This document shows, piece after piece, positions 25,404 to 35,871 of a stretch of 64,000 nt of DNA (the first letter of the stretch is position 1; every line of letters starts with the position of its first letter). Below the pieces are notes generated by a model. It did not search any database and had not been told where the DNA came from. It saw nothing but the letters and a program-made list of their open reading frames with translations. This DNA is from Golubevia sp. BC0850 (lineage: Eukaryota > Basidiomycota > Exobasidiomycetes > Golubeviales > Golubeviaceae): assembly GCA_012976225.1 (NCBI GenBank), contig JAAVVG010000003.1, forward strand, positions 1,116,001 to 1,180,000, read 5' to 3'. Position numbers and translations under genes: made by a program.

Positions 25404-25940
25404 TGCGTGGTTCAAGACGGTAGTGGTTTTGTATGATGGGGGAGGGAATGGGAGGAAGGGGAGGAAGGGGAGACGCCATCAGTTAGATAATGTATTTGCG
25501 ACGTAGACTTTTCATTCGCTTTGTTTGGTTTCCATTTTCAAAAGATTTCTTGGTTTTTGGTTTTCAGTTACTTCTTCTTTGGGGGTGAAGCTTTTGCGAG
25601 AGACAATCATTAATCAGGGGTGTGTTTCGCTGAAAAGGGTGGGGGGTCGAATCCTCCCCTCTCTTTCCTTTCCGAGGGAAGTCTGTCAATTGCACGGGAT
25701 CTTGTATTCCCACTTTCATTCGGAACTCCACCTAGCCAGTTTCAAACTGTAGAGCTGTAGATAGCGAGGATTTCAGTTTCTACATTTTTCTCTTTCAAAG
25801 GACCGGTTAGCAGTTTTGCGAGGGTAAGATCCCCCGCAATCTCGCAACTTTTTGCTTTAAAAGCTCCTCCTCTCGAAACCTTTTGGTTTCTCTCCAAATC
25901 TATTCCTTTCTCACTCCCAATCCATCTGGATAGCCTCATC
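25404..25940. other. Intergenic, tandem genes
   Basis: 3' flank of the PAM2-protein gene and promoter of the acyl-CoA oxidase gene. Contains a GGGAGGAAGGGGAGGAAGGGG purine tract near 25441-25475. No gene seen. Confidence 0.4.
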
Positions 25941-28741
25941 ATGCCATCGCAACAGCAACAGCGAAGTAGCTCTTCTTCAAGCTCATCCGCATCTTCCACC
26001 ACAGCATTTCAACCTCTTGGAGATGCTATTGGCAAGACTCCTCAACCAAAAGTCACTCTTCCTATTCCGATTGGAAGAGTTGCAGAGCTCACTTCTCAGG
26101 ATATGATCAAGGCAAGAGATGCTAGACGATTCGATCCTTCCAAGATTGAAGAAGTTTTGAGAGATGGTCGAATTGATAACGCCACTAGGATTGAGATGAC
26201 CGAGGTTCTCTCAAAGGACGAGTACTTCGGAAACTGGAAAAAGAGAGCGTGAGTAGTTGTTGTGATTCTGCTGGGACCTGGAGCTGGAGTGGGGTAGAAG
26301 AGGGGAGAGATGGCAAGTTGGAGTAACAAGCTGGTCTAATCAGCTCTGGTCTGTATCATGAGATCTGACCCAATGATCCTCTTCTCTTCCAATCTCCCCT
26401 TTTCAGTATCCATTGGAACAGAGAGCAAAGTATGGAAATGGGTCACTTCGCGATGAGGAGAATCTTGGATCTCGCAGAGAAACATGATTGGACCTCTCAT
26501 CAAATCATCGAAGCTACTTTGACTTTGGATTTGCAGAACCCAATCAGTATTCATTGGGTCGCCTTTGTTCCTGTCATTATGGGTCAAGGCTCTCCAGAAC
26601 AGATGGAGCGTTGGTGAGTACAAGAAGGAGCAGTTCGGTATTGTCTCTCGATAAGTGAATCTGATTCCTCTCTCTGGTCCTTTCCTTCTTCCTTCACTCC
26701 TCAGGGGAAATCGAGCTATGAACCACGAAATTCTCGGATGCTATATGCAGACCGAGCTGGGACATGTGAGTGTTCTCGAGAGGCAGGAAAGAGATTTCAA
26801 AGCTGACGTTGAACTCTACTTGGTGTCCTTTACTCTTCTCAGGGCTCGAACGTTCAAGCTTTGGAGACGACCTGTACCTACGATGAAGCCAGCGACTGCT
26901 TCGATCTCCACTCTCCAACAATGACTTCAACCAAGTGGTGGGCTGGCGGATTGGGAACGACTAGTACCCACGCTGTTGTTCAAGCTCAGTTGATCATCAA
27001 GGGAAAGTCTTATGGACCGCATCTATTCTTCGTTGCTCTTCGCTCTATGAAAGACCACAAGCTCTTCCCTGGAATCGTGGCCGGTGATATCGGACCAAAG
27101 ACCTACAACGGATTCCCAGCTCTAGACAATGGCTGGGCTCGTTTCGATCACTACAAGGTTCCAAGAGACAACATGCTCTCCAAGTTTGCAAAGGTCAAAA
27201 AAGGTGGTGAATACGTTAAGCCACCTAGCGACAAGCTTTGTGAGTATCTCTATTTCTCTCTTGGCTTCTATGTGGCCTCGTCATTTGCTAATCGATGAGT
27301 CCTTTGTCCCCTTCACTTACTTTCTTCAGCTTACGGATCTATGCTCTTCATTCGTAGTATGATGATCGACAGAACCGGATGGATGCTCAGTAGAGGAGCC
27401 ACTATCGCCCTCAGATATGGAACTGTTAGAAGACAATTCAGAGACCCAAGCTCAAAGAATCCAACCGACGTTGAACGCAACGTTCTCAGCTATCCTTCTC
27501 TCAATCGTAGATTGATGCCGTACCTGGCTAAATCTTACGCTTACATCCTAGCTGGAAGAAGGATGAAGACTCTCTACGAAGATCTAGTTTCAAGCATGGA
27601 GGGTGAAGTCGATTTGACTCTACTAGCCGACACTCACGTTGCCAGTTCTTCTCTGAAGGCTTTCTGTACCAAGCAAGCTTTAGATGGAATCGAAGAGTGC
27701 AGACAATCTTTGGGAGGTCATGGATTTTTGGCCAGTGCCGGTTTCTCTTCTGTGAGTAACAGAACAGCCTTCCATCCGTCAATCTTGATTCAATCCTTAC
27801 CCGAGCGCCACTCCCCATTCTCTGCCTTTCTCTTCTTTACCCAGCTTTTCCCTGAACAAACTCCAGCCGTCACTTACGAAGGAGACAACTACATTCTAAT
27901 GCAACAAGTCGGACGTGCTATGCTCAAGACTCTGGGAGAACTCAAGAAGAACCCTCAAGCCAACACTTCGAACACCTCCTCTTTCATCAAAGCCATCGTC
28001 ACTCCTGGGGCTGTTCAATTCAGACCCCCTACTTCTCCTTCAGAATGGTTAAACCCAGAGACTTACAGCAACGCTCTCGGACTCAGAGCTGCTCTTCTGG
28101 TAGCCGGACTAGCTGCTGACGTAGCAGGTGGTCGTCAATTCGGAGACCTCAGTTACGAATGCATTGAGGTCGCTACTTCCCATGCCGAAGTGACAGTCAA
28201 CGCTTGGTTCGGAGAAGCAGTTCAAGATGACGCTAAGGAGTTTGGAGAAGATTGCGTCAGATGGTTGGAGAAGTTGGTCGCTCTAAACGCTTTAACCTCA
28301 ATTGCAAGAAATATCACTCCTCTAGCTCTACCTTCTGCCAAAGGAAGAGGTCTGGCTGGAGTCACTGCTGGAACTGCAGCTATCACTCCAGAAGCCGTCT
28401 TACATTTGGAATCTGCTATCAGAACTTTGGTCGAAGAGCTCCTACCTCAAGCCATTCCTCTAAGTGACGCTTTCGGTTGGGCTGATTGGGAGTTAGGCTC
28501 TGCTTTGGGAAGGAAAGATGGAAGAGTTTACGAAGCTCTCATGGCTGAAGCTGAAGGAAACCCTCTCAATCATCCAAGTTTAGGAGACGATGCAAAGAGC
28601 AGAGGTATCTATCAATATGGGGGAAGCAAGACTGGTAAGAACGTCATCGCTTCTTACGAGACCCAACTCAAACCTTTATTGCAAGCCGCCGCTGAACGCT
28701 CAGGTGATGGGGGAATCCAAGGGGATGGTTCGAGGTTATAG
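25941..28741 (+). CDS. Peroxisomal acyl-CoA oxidase
   Basis: Six exons (25941-26248, 26407-26613, 26705-26765, 26843-27239, 27330-27751, 27845-28741) give 763 aa, somewhat above the usual 660-750. FAD and substrate motifs are clear: GCYMQTELGHGSNVQALETT, TKWWAGGLGTTSTHAVVQA, DNGWARFDHYKVPRDNML and SLGGHGFLASAGFSS. VTYEGDNYILMQQ carries the catalytic Glu. The C-terminal ACOX domain follows, and the protein ends in Ser-Arg-Leu, a functional-type PTS1 peroxisome signal. It catalyses the first, H2O2-forming step of fatty-acid beta-oxidation. The N-terminus has an extra Gln/Ser-rich stretch of about 25 residues. It lies 218 bp upstream of the iron-type dehydrogenase on the same strand. Confidence 0.95.
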
Positions 28742-28959
28742 ATTGCGTGTTTTGCTTGCTTCCATTTTCCATTCTTGTATCTTATTCCCACCACTTAATC
28801 TAAATTTGCCTCATTTATTGTCTAGATCCAACCTTTCAGGTTTTGGTTTGAGATCTTGAGATTTGAGAATGAATTCGAAACGACCCGTCGGACGTAATGC
28901 AACACTTCGTTCAGGAGCCGTCCGCTTCTTCTCACCAAGACCATCATCCTTTTTGAACC

Positions 28960-30450
28960 ATGACTTCCCTGACTCTGCCAGCAGCTGGAACATACCTCAA
29001 TACTGGTTTAACCACCGTCAAGTTCGGACCCTCTTCGTTGAATACTTTACCAGCGGTCTTGTCTTCTCTGAGACTCGTCAAAGCTGGAGAGAAACCAAGA
29101 TCTCTCATCCTGACTGGAAACACTCTAGCTACCAAGACCAAAGTCATCAGTAGAGTAGAAGAGATCCTAGGAGACACTCATGCTTTCACTTTCACTTCGA
29201 TTGGGGAACACGCGCCTGTCGAAGGGATTGAGAAGGCGGTAGAGGTGAGTGGAGGGCTAGGGTTTTAGGGCTGGGTATCAATGGTGCGGCCCGCACGAGA
29301 ACTGACTGGCATCTCACACCATTACTCTCTCCAACAGCTGATGAAAAAGCACGGAGCCAACTGTATTGTGGCTGTGGGTGGCGGAAGTCCCATTGATGCT
29401 GCGAAAGCTATCTCTTTCTTCGTTCGAGACCAAGAATCAAAGGTGGACGAAAAAACGGACCCAAATTCTTTCATTCCAATCATCGCGATTCCAACTACTC
29501 TGTCGGTCGCAGAGACTACCTGCAATGCTGGATACACCTCCAAGGACGGACATAAGGTTGGAACGAGACACGCAGCTCTGGCTCCTCAGGCAATCATCTA
29601 CGACGCTGAGCTTACTCTGGACACTCCAGAAAAGCTTTGGCTCTCGACTGGTATGAGAGCTGTCGATCACGCTATCGAAACTCTTTACAGGCCAGATGCA
29701 AGTCCCCTGAATCAAGCTCAGTGTCTCCACGCTATCAAAGAGCTCTTCACGTTCTTGCCACTTAGTAAGAAAGATCCGAAGAACCTAGACTATCGCCAGA
29801 GACTCATGGTTGGAGCTTTTGCTGCTCTCTGGCCGGAGAACAGAGCGTGAGTAAGGAGAGAAGAAAGGGGAAACAACAGAAAGTGACAACGACCAACGAT
29901 CCCTTCGACCTTCCCTTTGCTACAATCAGAGGAGCTCTCGGTATCAGTCACGGACTGGGACATCTCTTGGGAGCTACTTACAAGATCGGACACGGGATCA
30001 CGAGTTGTTTGACTCTCTCCAAATCGTGAGTGGGTGGCACACTGGCACTCCAAATCGCTCTTACCAAGTGCTAACATTACGCTCTTCCCTTTCGACAGCA
30101 TCATCCACACTTCTCTCAAAGAATCTACTGGACCAACTCAGCTGGCTGCTCTTTCCTCAGCACTCTCTTACATCCCAACTCCTTATGCAGCCCCGTCTGC
30201 CGTCGAACCTTCGCTTGGAAGCTCGCCTGTCGACCTTCGAAGAGCAAGAGATAGAGGAGTCAAGGTCGGAGAGGCAGTCCAAAACCTAATCAACGATCTG
30301 GGACTTAAATCGACATTAAAAGGATGCGGATTGAAGAAGGAGGACGTCGAACTAAGCGCAGACAGAGCTGTAGCGGTGATGGGAGGGGAGAAAGGAGGCG
30401 AGAGATGGACGGAGATTAGAGACATTTTGGAAAGTGTTTACGACGATTAG
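28960..30450 (+). CDS. Iron-type alcohol dehydrogenase / maleylacetate reductase family
   Basis: Four exons (28960-29244, 29338-29846, 29930-30025, 30099-30450) give 413 aa. The N-terminal Rossmann-like part has the GGGSPIDAAKA loop. Likely metal ligands are the Asp and His of MRAVDHAIETL and the His residues of GISHGLGHLLGATYKIGHG. The substrate cannot be told from sequence. Maleylacetate reductases of aromatic breakdown and Fe-dependent alcohol dehydrogenases are both in this family, and the intact H..H..GHG array fits a metal-binding member. An ATG at 28869 opens another frame and was not used. There is no targeting presequence. Confidence 0.85.
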
Positions 30451-30561
30451 TCTGGTGAAATGTAATAATTAATGATTTGATGCTCTACTTACCTTGTTGG
30501 AAGTAGGAGAATCCCTCGAGAAAGAAGAGGACCAAATCTTCTCCACTTCAAAGATCTTTAA

Positions 30562-31943
30562 ATGTTTTCTTCCTATCCACCCAAACGAAACTCATCACCT
30601 TCTCCAGAAGCTCCATCGACTCTTTATTCTTCTTCTGTTCATCAACCAATAGATAAGAAAGCAAGCAAAAGAAGAGAAAAGTACAAGGAGACAACAGATC
30701 CAACGAAAGTTACTTTATTTATCCTTTTTTTGGCCCTACTTTATTGGCTACTACCAATCCCTTCTCCTTTTAGCATCTATACTAGAGCTTCAAAGAACAA
30801 GTTCGTCAACAACTGCAACTGCAACAGCAACCAACTCGATTCAAGAACCATGCCTTGGCAAAAGACTTTCGCTTTGTCTAGCAGAACCAAAGGTTGTCAT
30901 TTGATCACCTCAGAGGTACAGAAGGAGATCAGCGAGGGGCTAAAAGGAGTCAAGGTGAGTCTGATTGCTATGTCTGGTATCGGAAGGGTGGGGAGAGAAA
31001 GAGGTACAGGACGCAGCAAGGCCAGAGGAGAGGAGAAGACATTCTTCATCCTTGACAGAATTCCGTAGCTTTGGAAAAGACATTCCCAGCATACCTGCGT
31101 TTGTTGATGGTCCCTCTCAATCCAGATGCAATCAAACCCGAGGGTATGCATCTCATCTGGCTGAGAGGCAACCTCGACTTCCAACTATCTGTTTCGAGCA
31201 ATCCACTATCTATACTACTCTCCCTCCCCTTCTAAGAGTAGGAATCGAGAGTTTTCAGCTCTTTCTCTCTCCCGACCTTCACCCTTTGAACCTGAGCTGT
31301 TGGTGTTCTGACGTCTCTCTGTCCTTCTCTCCTCCACCTTGCAGATCGGAATGTTGACCCTCTTCATCCAGCACACCAGCGCTGCTTTGACTCTAAACGA
31401 GAACTTCGACAAGACTGTTAGAACTGACATGGACAGAGTCTTAGACAGTGCGTAATTGTTTGGCAAGAGACTCTCACTCTTTTCAAAAGTCTTCATCTCA
31501 CGCAGTGGCTCCTCTCCTCTTCCACCTCCTTTCACCATCTCAGAAATTGTTCCTGAAAGCTTCGATTGGGATCACACAGACGAGGGTCAGTTCAGAGCCG
31601 CCGGACCTGAACTTCCTCTTCTTCTTTTGCTTTCTCATCTGTTGCTTACTTGCTCCTCAATCTCTTTTCCCGATCTTTTTTCGCAAATAGGTCCTGACGA
31701 TAGTGTCAGTCACACAAAGACAGGTGAGTAACAAGAATGTCTTATATGGCTACTGGCTTTGTCTGTTGAGTCTGACCATTCCCTGCAATCTCTCCTCTTC
31801 CCCTGCCAGCTTTGATCGGACCATCAGTACAGATCCCAATCACAGATGGAAGATTGGCAACTGGAACATGGCAAGGTGTCTATCTGTGCGAATTCAGGAA
31901 GGACAAGCATGTCAGAAAGATTGTGGCAACAATTTTACCTTGA
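30562..31943 (+). CDS. YjbQ/UPF0047 family protein with N-terminal membrane segment
   Basis: Exons 30562-30954, 31345-31447, 31544-31585, 31691-31723 and 31810-31943. From the internal ATG at 30850 ([15 protein letters not shown]) the protein is 138 aa, the normal size of this family. It has [47 protein letters not shown] and [18 protein letters not shown]. The same frame is open upstream to an ATG at 30562; this would add 96 residues: a Ser/Pro-rich start, a basic patch, then a hydrophobic segment [18 protein letters not shown]. That would make a 234-aa membrane-anchored form, a layout I do not know in the family. Bacterial YjbQ has been linked to thiamine-phosphate synthase activity; the eukaryotic role is unclear. 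Intron 1 is long (390 nt). Confidence 0.85.
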
Positions 31944-32491
31944 TGCCCATCTTTTTTTTCTGTAGTCAATGTTCACATGTCCAGAACACTGCTATTTGAA
32001 ATGCGGACTGTCCGCTAAAATTGGTTTCTTGTTACTCAGAAGCTGTACTTCAGAAACTGTGCTTGGAAAGCGTTCGATTTCGAGACCCTATCATTGACCT
32101 TTGACCTTCAACCTTTTCATTTATAGGAAAGCCTCTCTTTCTCTGAATTCCCTTTCCGGCATCAGGAATCTCGCCCTGAAAACGTGTACCCGCGAGGGTA
32201 TTGAAACAGTTGGACCAATCCACCTTCGGTGATTCTTTTCCAAAACCAATCTCGTGTCATCATCTAGCTCCCTTCGCGCACTGTGCGTGCTACCATACCA
32301 TACAGAAGGCCTTAGTAGATCGAAAGCGATTCAGATTCAAAACGAAACAAGTCTAGATGATAGGCACCAACAAGCATCGATGCAGCCGTGCTCTTTCACT
32401 CCTCTTCTCCAGCCCTCCTTCCCCCTCGGCACTTCATCCTTTCGGTCCCATTCGACGCCTCTTCCATCCTGAAAACCTAGTAATTGTCTAT
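31944..32491. other. Convergent intergenic region
   Basis: 3' flanks of the YjbQ-like gene (+) and NDUFS3 (-). Short open frames at 32254-32590 have no protein-like features. Confidence 0.4.
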
Positions 32492-34429
32492 TTATTTCTT
32501 TTCCTCCTTCTTCTCTTCCTTTGGAGGAGTCAACCTAAAGCTCTTTGGGCTATAGTCTTCTCCCTCTCCAACTTGTTCCCAAGGACTTGAAGGTTCAAAG
32601 TTTCTAAAAGCTTGAGTCAATTGAAGAGGTTCCGATACGACTCTCTTTTTCTCCTCATCATATCTAACTTCAGAGTAACCTGTTAGAGGAAAATCCTTAC
32701 GAAGAGGATGACCTTCGAAACCTGCGAGAGAGAGGAACACGATAGAGGGAATGAGGAGAGAAAGTGAGGTGAGGTAGTTCAGCAATCAGCAGGGTTTACG
32801 AGTCAAAACAGACAAATAAGAAGCAAGTCTCACCGCCTCCCTTTCTATCTCCAAAAGATTCATCTTTCGAAAAACTCACCATAATCTGTCAAAATTCTCC
32901 TCAAATCCGGATGGCCCTCAAAAAAGACACCATACATATCCCAAATTTCTCTTTCATACCAATCAGCGCCTTTATAAACAGCAGTAGCACTTGGTACAGG
33001 AGAAACCTCATCAGCATAAGTTTTAACCCTAATTCTACAATTGTATCTCACACTAAGTAAATGATAAATGACTTCGAACCTATTTGACTTAGTTGGATAA
33101 TCTGCACCAGAAATGTCCATGAGACCTTTGAATTGAGTTGAATGATGATCACGAAGGAAAGTTAAAACTGGAAGGACTGAAGTTGGTGGAATGTAAAGGG
33201 TTAGTTCATCTTTGTAGAGAGAGAAAGATTGGATGTAGTGGGGAAGACCTGAGGGAATAAAGGAAGAGGAGGAATGGTTGAATGGAAGGTAAAATGAGTT
33301 GGTGATGTGAGTGAGTGAGAGAGTACGTAAATTCAATTTGCGAGAATTAGAGCTGGGCTAGAAGGGCAGGGCTTCCTTCCTCTGGTTTCCCCTCTTCATT
33401 CGCAGTTTCAGTCGCAGTTGTAAGCTCTCCAACAATCGAGAACCCATAACCTCTCTGTCCTTGGATCCCCTCTCTGACCTTCTCATTCTTCCTAACAGCT
33501 TCTTCCTCCTTCGAAGCTCCCAACTCTCTCCAGTCCCACCATCTCTCAATGCCTTCTGCCAATTTGACCCTCCCCCACATGTAAATATGGATTCGTTTTC
33601 TATCCAATACTTCCGCCAGAATCCGCCTGCTGAAACTCACAAGAGACAATATAACTTCCATAATCATGTAAAGGAGCTGCGATTTTCTGATAAGCGTCCA
33701 TTGGGTTGACCCCTGCTCTCTCTGGGTATGGTGAAATTGGATTGACTGTAAAAGATGATGATTTGATGAAGTTGAGAGAGAGGATCGTAGGGGTAGGGGT
33801 TGAGTGGGGAGAAGGGAGGAGGAAGATTAGGTTAGAAGATGGTTGGAGTTTAGGAAGGAATGAAGGGGATTGATTCCTTCTCAGTCTTAAGTTCCATTTT
33901 TGAGATTCAAATTGAACGCCTATCAGAAGTTTCTCGATAGGAACTCTCTTAAAGAACCCTAACTTCAGAACCTGGTAGGAATGTTAAGGAATGCTCCCGT
34001 GAAGTCTGCTATGCTTCCTCTCTCTGGCCAGTCTGATTCCTAATGCCAGTAAAGTATCTGGATTCCTGCTTCTCAGGATCCTGGATACCTCCATGGAAAG
34101 AGACCTTGACCTTTCTCTACCCTCTCCTCTCATTGCCGACCATCCCATCGTGCTCCTCTCCTCTGTGCTCTGATCCCAGCCTGGTTCTCCCAACTCTTCT
34201 TTCTTCCCTCTCCTCACCCTACTCTACTCTCTTACGATCTCATACTGCTATACCCTCAGCAGATTTACTCACCTCTATCACCATCACCCTTCAAACCTTG
34301 AATTGCAGGTTTACTCTGACTTTCAACCTGTCTCAACACTTGACTTGTAGAAATCGAACGAATGGATTTGGTTAAGACTTGGTTGTTCAAAACTGAACGT
34401 CTAAAAGTTGAAGTAATCGTTGGAATCAT
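32492..34429 (-). CDS. Mitochondrial complex I 30-kDa subunit (NDUFS3/NuoC)
   Basis: Four exons (34429-34273, 33745-33641, 33248-32880, 32721-32492) give 286 aa with exact phase. Exon 1 encodes a Ser/Arg/Thr-rich presequence ([19 protein letters not shown]). The mature part has [39 protein letters not shown] and [76 protein letters not shown] and [16 protein letters not shown] follow. The protein ends in a Lys/Glu-rich tail. It is a core subunit of the peripheral Q-module. Introns 1 (527 nt) and 2 (392 nt) are unusually long for the window, and intron 2 contains a 106-codon protein-like ORF on the same strand. The gene starts 87 bp from the divergent ZNF830-like gene. Confidence 0.95.
33347..33667 (-). 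other. Protein-like ORF overlapping NDUFS3 intron 2
   Basis: A 106-codon frame that starts inside NDUFS3 exon 2, in a different frame, and runs through most of intron 2 to a TAA at 33347. It reads [20 protein letters not shown], then [13 protein letters not shown] and [16 protein letters not shown]. Trp clustering and amphipathic charge look like real protein rather than noise. It could be an alternative 3' exon, a nested gene or chance. I recognise no family. Confidence 0.25.
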
Positions 34430-34516
34430 CTTGACCAACTTGAGATGATGCGGGTTATGGCTTGGGAAGGATCAAGGTTACAAGGTTGCACTTGTCCTCC
34501 CACAAGCAACCACAAA
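34430..34516. promoter_or_regulatory. 87-bp divergent promoter
   Basis: Only 87 bp separate the ATG of NDUFS3 (-) from the chosen ATG of the ZNF830-like gene (+), so the two transcripts must share a bidirectional promoter or overlap at their 5' ends. An in-frame ATG at 34445 upstream of the chosen ZNF830 start would shrink the gap further, but the added residues do not resemble the family N-terminus. Confidence 0.5.
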
Positions 34517-35585
34517 ATGTCAGCTCGATCTTTACTGAGAGCAGGAAATGCAAGTAGCAGTTCAAATACCTCAAATGAAACAGAAAGAAGTATCTTAGAG
34601 GATCCATTAATTTCAATTCATCCAAAGACTAAAGCTTTAAGATGCAAAGCTTGTGATTTCATGGTAGTTAAACACGTCGCTCTATGGAGTAGTCACGTTC
34701 TAAGTAAAGCTCATAGAGAAGGTGTTGGCAGAATTAAGAAAGAAGAAGAATTGAAACAGAGGAAAGAAGAGGAGAGGTTGGAGAAAGAGAGGCGGATAGA
34801 AGAGGAGAGGTTAGAAGCTGAAAGACTAGAGAAGGAGAAACAACAGGCGCTCGTCCAAGAGAAAGAGAAAGAGAATGCTGATGTCAAAGGGAAGAGGAAA
34901 GCAGAAGATCAGTTGTCAAATGATCAGGTTGGAGATGCAGATGGGAATAAGAAACAAAAGCCAGATCAAGATGAAGAATGGTTGGCATTTCAAAGAGAAC
35001 TTTTGGGGGATGATGATAAAGGAAATGCGTCTAATAAGATTAAACCTAAATATCACCAAGCTACTATATTCTCGGAACCCAAGTTGAATGTTATAGCGAA
35101 GAACGGTGGAGGAGATGGGGAGGGAGATGCAGAGGAAATTCAAGAGGAAGAACAGGAATCGATGGCGGAGAAAAGAAAGAGATTGGAAAGAGAAGAAAAG
35201 GAAGAGATTTATGAAAGGTATATGGAAGAGATTAGATTGCAGGGAGAAGTTGATGAGAGGTGAGTTTGGTGAAAAGAGGGCAAGCTTCGTTCATCTTCTG
35301 GGAAGGGCCAGTGGTTGCTCTCATTTAAGACTTTCCAAAACTGACCTTAATGCTTCTTGGGCTTTCTCTCTCTCTCTTTTCTTTCCTCCTAAATCTCCCA
35401 TCATCAGAGTCTCTTCACTCAAAACTAGAATGGAACTCTTGAAATCTAAGAAACCTAAAAGTAGAGCCAATTCTCAAGCTGCGAGTTCCGCTTCGGATAT
35501 TTCTTCCAAAACCAAACTCAAACCGAAAGGAAAGAGCAATTTGGCTGCTGCTATGGCTTTGGCTGCTAGAGGGAAGAAGAAGTAG
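34517..35585 (+). CDS. ZNF830-like single zinc-finger nuclear protein
   Basis: Two exons (34517-35259, 35408-35585) give 306 aa. The N-terminus MSARSLLRAG followed by ISIHPKTKALRCKACDFMVV and LWSSHVLSKAHREG is the ZNF830/CCDC16 layout: one C2H2 finger with C-x2-C and H-x5-H. A long Glu/Arg/Lys coiled coil (about residues 75-125) follows, then an acidic linker (KQKPDQDEEWLAFQRELLG). A second charged helix ends in EEIYERYMEEIRLQGEVDER. The last exon is basic (KTRMELLKSKKPKSR ... ALAARGKKK). Family members are nuclear and associate with spliceosomal complexes in animals. I took the start at 34517 over the in-frame ATG at 34445 because homologues start just before the finger. Confidence 0.78.
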
Positions 35586-35871
35586 ACGTAACGATTGATT
35601 TTGCCATTTAATGTATTACTATCTCTTCAATGTAACGTTTGATTCAATTGCATTTCTCGTCTGTCGCCAGTACCCACTGAAAGCCTTGATCTCAAGTTTT
35701 ATTCGCATTACTGTTCGGCATAGAGATCGCTGTGATACGTGGAGGAGGAGCAATAAGGGATGATGAAAGCGCAGTGACCCTCGATCATTGACCGCGTCTG
35801 CATAAAGTGATCTTGAGTTGAATTCTCTCTTCTCTCCCAAACAACACTTCTACTCATTCGAACCCTTTATT

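Noticed and set aside
25625-25670. T-loop-like GGTCGAATCC, possible tRNA
   Set aside because: No matching acceptor stem, D-arm or anticodon arm could be drawn around it.
25941-31943. Acyl-CoA oxidase, Fe-type dehydrogenase and YjbQ genes as one metabolic cluster
   Set aside because: They are tandem and close, but share no clear pathway, and only the first carries a peroxisome signal; adjacency alone is weak evidence.
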